This document shows, one piece after another, positions 1 to 5,015 of a stretch of DNA of 5,094 nucleotides. A program made the position numbers and the translations under genes. The DNA lies in assembly GCA_016787105.1 (NCBI GenBank), contig JAEUVI010000545.1, positions 1 to 5,094 on the forward strand. The letters are read 5' to 3'. Numbering within the stretch: the stretch's first letter is position 1; each line of letters starts with the position of its first letter. The notes under the pieces are model-generated. The model was given only the letters and a program-made list of their open reading frames with translations. It was not told the origin of the DNA and searched no databases. Origin of the DNA: Chitinophagaceae bacterium (GTDB lineage: Bacteria; Bacteroidota; Bacteroidia; Chitinophagales; Chitinophagaceae).

Positions 1-256
1 AATCTTTTGCAAGTAATAAAAAATATTCAGCTTCATTGGCAGAGCCTAAAGATATGTTCAGGAAATGAGCGAACTCACCCTGAGAATTTTTGCCACAGCC
101 TTCTGCAATATTTGCAGGAATTGAGGATGAGGCTCTTCTTAATTGACTTGTCAGGCTATATAGTTCGTCTTTAGGAAACACTTTACTTACTTCGTACACG
201 TTAAGAGTGAACGCATGAGCTTTTACCCAAACCTTTAAGTCTTTATAATTTTGCAT
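1..256 (-). CDS. Four-helix-bundle protein (S23/IVP, Avd-like family), 3' end cut by the window edge
   Basis: My own translation of the minus strand from the ATG at 256 gives 85 codons with no stop before the left edge. The start reads MQNYKDLKVW, followed by the family's familiar order: LTSQLRRASSSIPANIAEG (residues 35-53), then a GEFAHFLNISLGSANEAEY stretch (60-78). This is the pattern of the four-helix-bundle family first named from 23S rRNA intervening sequences and related to the Avd accessory protein of diversity-generating retroelements. Full-length members have roughly 115-125 residues, so about a third is missing here. The molecular role of stand-alone members is not known; the fold forms oligomers and may bind nucleic acid. 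It lies 39 bases downstream of argC on the same strand, in a place where another arginine gene would be expected, so it may be an insertion. I see no reverse transcriptase or template repeat in the window. A GGAG lies only two bases before the ATG, too close to be a convincing ribosome binding site. Confidence 0.88.
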   Translation of the reverse strand, partial: MQNYKDLKVWVKAHAFTLNVYEVSKVFPKDELYSLTSQLRRASSSIPANIAEGCGKNSQGEFAHFLNISLGSANEAEYFLLLAKD

Positions 257-260
257 GCTC

Positions 261-302
261 CAGACTTATAACTTAAAACGTACAACTTAAAACTCTTAAA
301 AC
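261..302. repeat. Short AT-rich direct repeats at the argC / four-helix-bundle junction
   Basis: The 9-mer ACTTAAAAC occurs at 271-279 and again at 285-293, a 14-base period. A near copy, TCTTAAAAC, follows at 294-302 and runs into the argC stop codon (296-298). A degenerate copy (ACTTATAAC) precedes at 264-272. The result is a periodic, almost pure AT spacer between two co-directional genes. It resembles the other junction spacers of this window in style but not in exact sequence. Function is unknown. Confidence 0.6.
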
Positions 303-1291
303 CCTGTCGCCTTCAATTTCAACCCTGCACATTCATCAATTCCAAAAATCAGGTTCATATTCTGCACCGCCTGTCCGCTTGCACCTTTTACCAGGTTATC
401 AGTGGCAGAATGAATTACTAACTTGGTTCCTACTTTTTCTAACTGAATTACACATTTATTTGTATTAACTACCTGCTTCAGAAAAATCGCATCCTGGCTC
501 AAAAAAGTAAATGGATGGCCGGCGTAGAAATCTCTATAGAGTGATACAAGATCTTCTATTTTCCAATCGCAATCTATTTGAGAGCTGATAAAAATACCTC
601 TTGTAAAATCACCGCGCCATGGAACAAAACTCAAATCAATATTTCCTTTTGCCTGCAATTGAATAAGTGATTGTCCTATTTCTCCAAGATGTTGATGCGT
701 TAGTGTTTTATATGCCTGTATATTATTAGCACGCCAGCTGAAATGAGAGGTTTGTGACAGGCTTTGCCCTGCACCGGTAGAGCCTGTAATCCCTGTTGTA
801 TAAATATTGCCGAGAATACCGGCTTTTGCCAAAGGCAATAAACCTAATTGTATGGAGGTAGCAAAACAGCCCGGGTTGGCAATGTTATGTGCTTTTTTTA
901 TTTTTTCCCGGTTCAGTTCGGGCAAACCGTATACAAACTGACGCGTGCCTGATTGTGCATCTTTTTGAAGCCGGAAATCATTGGCAAGGTCAATGATTTT
1001 TATATTGTCCGCGATATTATTTTCCGCGAGAAATTTTTTTGATTCACCATGCCCAAGGCAAAGAAACAATACATCAATCTCCCCGTTTTCGAGTGGGCTG
1101 TTATTGTCCGTAAATTTCAAATCTGTTTCGCCAATAAGATCCTGGTGCACAGCAGACAGGGGCTTTCCTGCATTGCTCTTGCTGTTGATAAGTGATAATT
1201 CAGTGTATGGATGATTGAGCAGAATTCTTATCAATTCTCCACCAGTATATCCGGCACTGCCTATTATTCCCGCTTTAATTGATTTCTTCAT
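296..1291 (-). CDS. argC: N-acetyl-gamma-glutamyl-phosphate reductase (arginine biosynthesis)
   Basis: The enzyme reduces N-acyl-glutamyl-5-phosphate to the semialdehyde with NADPH, the third step of arginine synthesis, in the cytoplasm. The 331-residue product has a normal length for the short ArgC form. An N-terminal Rossmann motif GSAGYTGGEL spans residues 11-20. The catalytic cysteine is C142 in NPGCFATS (139-146). A GITGSTGAGQ loop follows at 167-176, then a histidine-containing YKTLTHQHLGEI segment (194-205) likely to hold the catalytic histidine. PWRGDFTRGIF (224-234) matches the conserved C-terminal TRG region. The ATG start fits because the NADP motif begins at residue 7 as usual. 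It follows argG with a 69-base gap holding an inverted repeat. Some Bacteroidetes use N-succinyl rather than N-acetyl intermediates; the sequence alone does not tell which acyl group this enzyme takes. No frameshift or missing catalytic residue is visible. Confidence 0.97.
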   Translation of the reverse strand: MKKSIKAGIIGSAGYTGGELIRILLNHPYTELSLINSKSNAGKPLSAVHQDLIGETDLKFTDNNSPLENGEIDVLFLCLGHGESKKFLAENNIADNIKIIDLANDFRLQKDAQSGTRQFVYGLPELNREKIKKAHNIANPGCFATSIQLGLLPLAKAGILGNIYTTGITGSTGAGQSLSQTSHFSWRANNIQAYKTLTHQHLGEIGQSLIQLQAKGNIDLSFVPWRGDFTRGIFISSQIDCDWKIEDLVSLYRDFYAGHPFTFLSQDAIFLKQVVNTNKCVIQLEKVGTKLVIHSATDNLVKGASGQAVQNMNLIFGIDECAGLKLKATGF

Positions 1292-1305
1292 TTTTAATAA
1301 TTAAA

Positions 1306-1375
1306 AAATCAAAAGTAAAAAGTCAAAAACCTCCCAGGCACAGGCTTTATTTTTTACTTTTTAATTTTGACTTTT
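1306..1375. repeat. AT-rich imperfect inverted repeat between argG and argC
   Basis: The 11-mer AAAAGTCAAAA at 1318-1328 has its exact reverse complement TTTTGACTTTT at 1365-1375. Around these cores both arms carry further AAAAGT/AAAAATC-type units (1306-1330 and the complement of 1349-1375), so the pairing can be extended imperfectly. The loop contains a small direct repeat, CAGGCACAGGC (1335-1345). The right arm overlaps the last codons and stop of argG. In the transcript it could form a weak hairpin between two operon genes, where it might influence decay or partial termination; no clear U-tract follows, so I do not call it a terminator. Confidence 0.6.
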
Positions 1376-2566
1376 ATTCTCCGCTTGTACAGCCTGGAAA
1401 ATCGAAGTCTGGTTTCCAAATATCTTACTAAACCCTCTCACATCATCACCGGTAAATCCTGTATTCATTTCACCATATTTACCAAACTTGCTGCTCATTA
1501 GATCGTATTTGCTTTCAATGCCAATGATATTGAAACGATAAGGCTGTAATGTAATGAAGACATTTCCTGTTACATTCTGCTGAGAGTTTTGCAGGTATGC
1601 TTCTATATCACGCATTACAGGATCAAGTATCTGCCCTTCATGCAGCCAGTTACCATAAAACTGAGATAATGTATCCTTCCATTGTAATTGCCATTTAGTT
1701 AAAACATGCTTTTCCAATGCATGATGCGCTTTCAATATCAGCATCGGCGCTGCTGCTTCGAAACCCACTCTCCCTTTTATACCAATTATTGTATCGCCAA
1801 CATGCACATCGCGGCCAACACCATAAGGTCCGGCGATGGTTTGTAAATATTGAATTGCTTCTGATGGATGAGAAAAAGTTTTATCATCTACGCCGGTAAG
1901 TTCTCCTTTTGTAAATGTCAAACGGACTTCCTGGCTTCCGGTTTTTGTTACTTGTGTAGGCCATGCTTCTTCCGGCAGCATTCCTTTGGATGAAAGTGTT
2001 TCTTTGCCGCCAACACTTGTTCCCCACAATCCTTTGTTGATAGAATACATGGATTTTGAAAAATTCATATCCACGCCTTTTTTCTTCAGGTAATCGATCT
2101 CTTCTTCGCGGCTGAGTTTTAAGTCGCGTATCGGCGTTATAATTTCCACACCAGGGATCATGATATGAAAAATCATATCGAAGCGTACCTGGTCGTTGCC
2201 GGCACCGGTGCTGCCATGTGCAACGGCATCTGCATTCAGCTTTTTTACATGCTCTGCAATGTGCAATGCCTGGCTGAGCCGTTCAGCGCTTACACTGAGC
2301 GGATAGGTATTGTTTTTTAAAACATTTCCGAAAATGAGGTATTTGATAATGCGGTCGTAGTAGCCTTTTACCGCATTCACGGTAGTATGTGTTTTTACAC
2401 CAAGCTTATAGGCATGTGCTTCGATCTGTTTCAGTTCTTCTTCGCTGAAGCCACCAGTATTTACAATGATGCTATGAACTTCAAAGCCTTTATCTTCGGT
2501 TAAATACTTAACACAGTAAGAGGTATCCAACCCGCCGCTGAATCCCAATACAATTTTTTTTGCCAT
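1361..2566 (-). CDS. argG: Argininosuccinate synthase
   Basis: This enzyme joins citrulline and aspartate with ATP to form argininosuccinate, the penultimate step of arginine synthesis, in the cytoplasm. The protein has 401 residues, the normal size. The N-terminal ATP pyrophosphatase P-loop SGGLDTS sits at residues 10-16. The second family signature, GSTGAGNDQVRF, lies at 118-129, with the GND-Q-R-F core intact. The synthase domain follows, with YSINKGLWGTSVGGKE (174-189) in place of the YSID-NLWGRS form seen in many other bacteria; this divergence suits the Bacteroidetes subgroup of ArgG. The ATG start places the P-loop where expected, and only 15 bases separate it from the upstream GNAT gene, so the two are surely co-transcribed. 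The final ENKSQN is encoded by the AT-rich repeat that fills the spacer to argC, so the extreme C-terminus is probably not conserved. Confidence 0.97.
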   Translation of the reverse strand: MAKKIVLGFSGGLDTSYCVKYLTEDKGFEVHSIIVNTGGFSEEELKQIEAHAYKLGVKTHTTVNAVKGYYDRIIKYLIFGNVLKNNTYPLSVSAERLSQALHIAEHVKKLNADAVAHGSTGAGNDQVRFDMIFHIMIPGVEIITPIRDLKLSREEEIDYLKKKGVDMNFSKSMYSINKGLWGTSVGGKETLSSKGMLPEEAWPTQVTKTGSQEVRLTFTKGELTGVDDKTFSHPSEAIQYLQTIAGPYGVGRDVHVGDTIIGIKGRVGFEAAAPMLILKAHHALEKHVLTKWQLQWKDTLSQFYGNWLHEGQILDPVMRDIEAYLQNSQQNVTGNVFITLQPYRFNIIGIESKYDLMSSKFGKYGEMNTGFTGDDVRGFSKIFGNQTSIFQAVQAENKSQN

Positions 2567-2581
2567 GCCAGTCTCTGATTT

Positions 2582-3304
2582 TTATAAATTGAAGAAATGA
2601 TGGAACACTGATTTCAATCTTGATGTTCCTTTCCCGTTTGATTCGTCTTTATTGTCCTTTTTAAGAAAAGGCCGCAGGAATTTCCATCGTTTGAACTGAA
2701 GTAATCGTTCAAACCCTTTTTTATTTTCTTCAAAGTATTCTTTAGTCTCTTCAGGTTTGTAATGATCTTTTGGGTCGTAGAGCATAGCGGTACACATGCA
2801 GTTTTTCCGCTCCTTGCTCATGAGTATATCGTAGTTCACACAGCTTTTACAACCAGCCCAGAAAGTTTCATCCTGCGTGAGCTCGGAATAAGTAACCGGT
2901 TCATAACCCAATTCACTGTTTATTTTCATTACAGCAAGTCCCGTGGTAAGGCCGAATATTTTCGCTTCAGGATACATTTCCCTACTCAGGTCAAATATTC
3001 TTTTCTTGATTGATTTGGCAACTCCGCTTTTGCGAAAAGAGGGGGATACGATTAATCCCGAATTGGCTACGTATTCACCATGGCTCCATGTTTCGATATA
3101 ACAGAAACCAACCCAGGTGCCATCTTTTGTTAACGCTATTACGGCTTTGCCTTCGTCTATCTTCTTTTCAATATACTCGGGACTGCGTTTGGCAATACCA
3201 GTACCGCGGGCTGCGGCGGATGATTCCATTTCATCAGTAATCGTTTTGGAATATTTTTTATCATCCGGTTTAGCAACTCTTATAATAATCTCTTGATTAT
3301 TCAC
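2582..3304 (-). CDS. GNAT-family N-acyltransferase heading the arginine operon
   Basis: The 240-residue protein has a GNAT fold: a beta-strand segment at 53-70 (KAVIALTKDGTWVGFCYIE), a strand at 78-87, and the acyl-CoA pyrophosphate loop SPSFRKSGVAKSI at 87-99, a variant of the R/Q-x-x-G-x-G/A motif. After the GNAT core come five visible cysteines in all: C68, then C152, C155, C169 and C171. The spaced set C-x2-C-x13-C-x-C could bind a metal. The C-terminus (about 195-240) is rich in Lys, Arg and Phe. The start is GTG at 3304, because the frame is closed by a TGA a few codons upstream and no ATG lies nearer than M26; an AAAGAAA stretch just before it is only a poor ribosome binding site. Position as first gene, 15 bases before argG, suggests acylation of glutamate (an N-acetyl- or N-succinylglutamate synthase role), since classical argA or argJ is absent here. 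That role is an inference from context. Confidence 0.85.
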   Translation of the reverse strand: MNNQEIIIRVAKPDDKKYSKTITDEMESSAAARGTGIAKRSPEYIEKKIDEGKAVIALTKDGTWVGFCYIETWSHGEYVANSGLIVSPSFRKSGVAKSIKKRIFDLSREMYPEAKIFGLTTGLAVMKINSELGYEPVTYSELTQDETFWAGCKSCVNYDILMSKERKNCMCTAMLYDPKDHYKPEETKEYFEENKKGFERLLQFKRWKFLRPFLKKDNKDESNGKGTSRLKSVFHHFFNL

Positions 3305-3317
3305 TTTCTTTAAAAAA

Positions 3318-3461
3318 TTAGATTGAATGGTTCACCAGTCCTCGAAAATTGTTCTTTGGGGGGTGCTTCACTGACAGGGACCGGGGTGAAGGGTTCGTCC
3401 TGTCAGAATACAGGGCGGCGTCGCGGACGTGAGAAAGTAAAGGTATCATAACCAACAGCAT
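3318..3461 (-). CDS. Possible 47-codon leader ORF upstream of the GNAT gene
   Basis: From the ATG at 3461 the minus strand is open for 47 codons and ends in TAA at 3320-3318, 13 bases before the GTG of the GNAT gene. A second in-frame ATG lies at 3449. The product would begin MLLVMIPLLS and then become polar and basic, with RTNPSPRS at residues 21-28, KHPPKNNFRG at 32-41, and end VNHSI. It has four Arg codons spread out (R13, R21, R28, R40) and no run of arginines, so it does not look like a classical attenuator peptide. The frame crosses the whole GC-rich island, where stop codons are rare by chance, so an open frame here is weak evidence of translation. It may simply be the reading of a structured DNA or RNA element. 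I do not recognise a protein family. Confidence 0.25.
   Translation of the reverse strand: MLLVMIPLLSHVRDAALYSDRTNPSPRSLSVKHPPKNNFRGLVNHSI
3340..3435. repeat. GC-rich structured island with interleaved inverted repeats
   Basis: This stretch is visibly much richer in G and C than the AT-rich DNA on both sides. CTGACAGG at 3371-3378 pairs perfectly with CCTGTCAG at 3399-3406. CTTCAC at 3366-3371 pairs with GTGAAG at 3386-3391, whose second arm lies inside the loop of the first stem, so the two stems are interleaved and cannot easily form together. CCTGT at 3399-3403 can instead pair with ACAGG at 3410-3414, and TTCACC at 3331-3336 with GGTGAA at 3385-3390. CGTC-GCG-GACG (3419-3429) is a further small hairpin. 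On the minus strand it would lie within the 5' leader of the arginine operon. It could be a regulatory RNA structure or a dispersed repeat of the genome. I cannot match it to a known riboswitch class. Confidence 0.6.
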
Positions 3462-3554
3462 ACACACCACACGTATTAGGTGCGTGGAATGCAATTTGTT
3501 TAGTATGTGTCAGAATATTGTTCACCTTTTAAAGAGGTTTCTTAATTTGCCGTA

Positions 3555-3562
3555 CAAATGTA
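3555..3562 (-). promoter_or_regulatory. Candidate Bacteroidetes -7 box for the arginine operon
   Basis: The minus strand reads TACATTTG here, an exact fit to the Bacteroidetes -7 consensus TAnnTTTG. Transcription from it would start near 3548 and give a leader of about 245 bases before the GNAT start codon. A good -33 TTTG box is not visible about 19-21 bases upstream; the DNA there is only AT-rich (TTTTATGA). With an 8-base motif having two free positions, a chance match is possible. Confidence 0.35.
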
Positions 3563-3610
3563 TAGAATAATTTATACTGTTTCATAAAATTTTTGTTATA
3601 AACTACTGCT

Positions 3611-4033
3611 ATGGACGAACTTAAAAAACAAGAAGCACCAAAAAAGAAATCACCGGTAAAACGGTTCTTCAGATGGTTTATTATTATCCTTTTACTTGTA
3701 TTAGGAATTTATGTTTATTGGCAATACTTCTTCGTATTTGGCGAAGGTGTAAAGTCTGGCCATCTGAACTTTGCTGTGAAGAAGGGAAACATCTTTAAAA
3801 CTTACGAGGGTAAGTTAATACAGGAAGGAATAAAGAGTAAGGTAGTGGGTTCGATACAGTCCAACGAGTTCGAATTCTCTATAAAGACAAAAGAAATATT
3901 TGATGTGCTCTCAGTAAACAGCGGAAAAATATTTGACCTGCATTATAAAGAATTTAAAGGAGTAGTGCCATGGCGGGGAAATACCATTTACCTCGTGGAT
4001 AGCATTATTGCGATGAGGGATCCGGGGCAGTGA
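3611..4033 (+). CDS. Conserved-type membrane-anchored protein of unknown function
   Basis: The 140-residue product starts with a very basic, Lys/Pro-rich segment (residues 2-21) and one hydrophobic segment at about 22-42 (FIIILLLVLGIYVYW and onward). It therefore should be inserted with the N-terminus in the cytoplasm and the rest outside the inner membrane. The external part reads EGVKSGHLNFAVKKGNIFKTYEG at 45-67, then SNEFEFSI (84-91), then VPWRGNTIYLVDSI (119-132), and looks like a small beta-rich domain. From memory, proteins with this layout are widespread in Bacteroidetes and some carry the label 6-phosphogluconate dehydrogenase; nothing in this sequence supports that enzyme, since it lacks a Rossmann fold and is far too short. 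No Shine-Dalgarno precedes the ATG. It is divergent from the arginine operon and convergent with the methyltransferase gene. Its stop is followed at once by a second stop, both within a palindromic repeat. Confidence 0.85.
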   Translation: MDELKKQEAPKKKSPVKRFFRWFIIILLLVLGIYVYWQYFFVFGEGVKSGHLNFAVKKGNIFKTYEGKLIQEGIKSKVVGSIQSNEFEFSIKTKEIFDVLSVNSGKIFDLHYKEFKGVVPWRGNTIYLVDSIIAMRDPGQ

Positions 4034-4225
4034 TAGCCTCATCCTCCATCTCCTTCTCCAAAAGAGAAGGAACGGCTCAACAAATATTTAATGAACGATA
4101 TATCTACCACATCAACTTTTTTTCTTTATTGTGCGCTTATCGAAGATTCAGATTAAATCTGTATCTCCGATAAGCACGGGCTGTGCGTAGTTCCTCTCCT
4201 TTGGAGAGGTTAGGTGAGGCTATTA
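4031..4225. repeat. 195-bp nested palindromic element between convergent genes
   Basis: The left arm (4031-4073) and the reverse complement of the right arm (4225-4190) are alike: both start T(G/A)ATAGCCTCA and end in AAAG-AG-GGAAC, with a four-base gap and several mismatches between. Each arm also contains its own hairpin: CCTTCTC/GAGAAGG at 4052-4070 and CCTCTCC/GGAGAGG at 4193-4209. A third, unrelated hairpin occupies 4131-4177 in the centre. The arm ends provide the stop codons of both flanking genes (TGA TAG and, on the minus strand, TAA TAG). Hairpins of the CTCTCC-TTT-GGAGAG kind are, from memory, common dispersed repeats in Bacteroidetes. It may be a MITE or REPIN-like element, and may separate the two transcripts. 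No target-site duplication is visible. Confidence 0.75.
4131..4177. repeat. Long imperfect hairpin at the centre of the nested palindrome
   Basis: GCTTATCG at 4135-4142 pairs with CGATAAGC at 4168-4175. Inward, AGAT pairs with ATCT, and at the tip CAGATT-A-AATCTG (4149-4161) is a perfect palindrome around one base. Outside, GTG/CAC-type bases extend the stem with a bulge. The stem totals about 18-20 pairs with few mismatches. It resembles the REP hairpins mobilised by RAYT (Y1) transposases, but no such gene is in the window. The T-run at 4117-4123 lies before the hairpin on the plus strand, so it is not a standard intrinsic terminator for either gene. Confidence 0.65.
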
Positions 4226-4927
4226 TGCTAATAGTAGAAATATCGCCGGCCTTTTATTTACATCCACCTTTTCGTTTTTCCATTCACCGATAGTTTTAGT
4301 TTTTATCCATTCCTTTTCACCGGTTATGTCTGCTGCAATACACAAGCGAGTACTGTTATTACAGTTTTTAAGTAATGTTTCCAGCAATTGATTGTTGCGA
4401 TAAGGCGTTTCAATAAATAATTGTGTGCAGTTTTTTCGCTTTGATTCCGCTTCCAGGTCTTTTATGGCTTTTATCCGTTGCTGTGTATCTATTGGTAAAT
4501 AACCTACAAACTGGAATTGCTGTCCATTCATACCGCTTGCCATTAATGCGAGCAGGATAGAACTTGGCCCTACTAATGGTTTTATTACTGCATTCATTTC
4601 CTGCGCAGCATTTATTAATAACTGTCCGGGATCGGCTATGCCGGGACAACCCGCTTCACTGATAATGCCAATTGTTTTTCCTTCTTTGATTTTTTGCCTG
4701 AATGATGATATCACCTGTTCTTCCGCTTTATGAATGGCGAACCATTCATAATTATCAATTACCATTTCTTTCCAAAGCTGTTTCAAATAGCGACGTGCAG
4801 ATCTTTCATTTTCTACAAAAAAGACCTGGCATTCTTTTACAGCATCAACAATGTATGAAGGGATAGTATGAACAGCGTTTTCATCAATAAAACAGGGAAT
4901 AAGGTATATTTTGCCAGTGCCAGCCAT
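4223..4927 (-). CDS. RsmI-like SAM-dependent methyltransferase (tetrapyrrole methylase fold)
   Basis: The 234-residue protein has the tetrapyrrole (corrin/porphyrin) methylase fold in the branch closest to RsmI, which 2'-O-methylates C1402 of 16S rRNA. Visible markers are GKIYLIPCFI at the N-terminus (5-14), VENERSARRYLK (38-49) where RsmI has its CEDTR-T-KLL segment, SEAGCPGIADPG (90-101) for the RsmI SDAGTPGISDPG loop, VGPSSILLAL (119-128), FVGYLP (140-145) and FIETPYRN (171-178). RsmI is usually 275-290 residues, so this is a short form that ends soon after the methylase fold. VENER instead of CEDTR and GCPGIADPG instead of GTPGISDPG suggest a paralogue that may act on another target, not rRNA C1402. 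The ATG start sits right before the conserved first strand. An 88-base spacer with an inverted repeat separates it from an upstream gene on the same strand. Its stop lies in the palindrome shared with the convergent gene. Confidence 0.88.
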   Translation of the reverse strand: MAGTGKIYLIPCFIDENAVHTIPSYIVDAVKECQVFFVENERSARRYLKQLWKEMVIDNYEWFAIHKAEEQVISSFRQKIKEGKTIGIISEAGCPGIADPGQLLINAAQEMNAVIKPLVGPSSILLALMASGMNGQQFQFVGYLPIDTQQRIKAIKDLEAESKRKNCTQLFIETPYRNNQLLETLLKNCNNSTRLCIAADITGEKEWIKTKTIGEWKNEKVDVNKRPAIFLLLA

Positions 4928-4933
4928 TTATCA

Positions 4934-5005
4934 ATTTAAGATTTGGGATCTAAGATTTCGGATTTAATTGCGTGTCTGCAAATTTAAAATCCCAAAATCT
5001 TAAAT
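4934..5005. repeat. AT-rich inverted repeat upstream of the methyltransferase gene
   Basis: ATTTAAGATTTGGGAT at 4934-4949 returns as its reverse complement, with one extra base, at 4989-5005. Further units of the same kind (TAAGATTTCGGATTTAA at 4951-4967, and the complement of 4999-5009) make the whole spacer a patchwork of AAGATTT and GGATTT words. The arms enclose about 40 bases. It lies between two co-directional genes, 88 bases apart, and fills most of that gap. It may be a dispersed spacer repeat; any promoter for the methyltransferase would have to lie inside it. Confidence 0.65.
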
Positions 5006-5015
5006 CCGCAATTTA

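Larger units (their letters stand above)
3305..3610. other. Divergent intergenic region / arginine operon leader
   Basis: This 306-base stretch separates the minus-strand GNAT gene from the plus-strand gene at 3611. It holds a candidate minus-strand promoter box (3555-3562), a GC-rich island with competing inverted repeats (about 3340-3435), and a 47-codon minus-strand open frame (3461-3318). There is also a small imperfect palindrome at 3467-3487 (CCACAC/GCGTGG arms with one G-T pair). The part from 3490 to 3610 is AT-rich, as expected of promoter DNA. For the plus gene the best I see is TTTG at 3546-3549 and a poor TAATTTAT 18 bases on, which I do not call. I see no E. coli-type ARG box. 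Confidence 0.7.

Noticed and set aside
1..256. A diversity-generating retroelement around the Avd-like gene
   Set aside because: No reverse transcriptase, template repeat or variable repeat is in the window; stand-alone four-helix-bundle genes are common.
981..1214. Plus-strand open frame of 77 codons inside argC
   Set aside because: It lies antisense to a well-conserved argC with intact motifs and has no recognisable features.
1717..1899. Plus-strand open frame of 60 codons inside argG
   Set aside because: Antisense shadow of argG, with no family-like motif.
2762..3240. Two plus-strand open frames (2762-3013 and 3010-3240) inside the GNAT gene
   Set aside because: Both are antisense to a gene with a clear GNAT acyl-CoA loop and show no domain pattern of their own.
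3385..3400. A T-loop-like GGGTTCGTCC, raising the idea of a tRNA or tRNA-like RNA
   Set aside because: No acceptor stem, D arm or anticodon arm can be placed at the right distances.
3340..3435. Hammerhead ribozyme or group II intron domain V in the GC-rich island
   Set aside because: The conserved CUGAUGA/GAAA core and the domain V signature are absent on both strands.
4052..4209. Intrinsic terminators at the hairpins 4052-4070 and 4193-4209
   Set aside because: Neither stem is followed by a T-run in the direction of the gene it would end (AACGGCTC on plus, AACTACGC on minus), so I describe them as parts of a repeat only.
4410..4649. Minus-strand open frame of 79 codons within the methyltransferase gene
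   Set aside because: It is a shifted frame of the methyltransferase gene, whose own frame carries all the conserved motifs.
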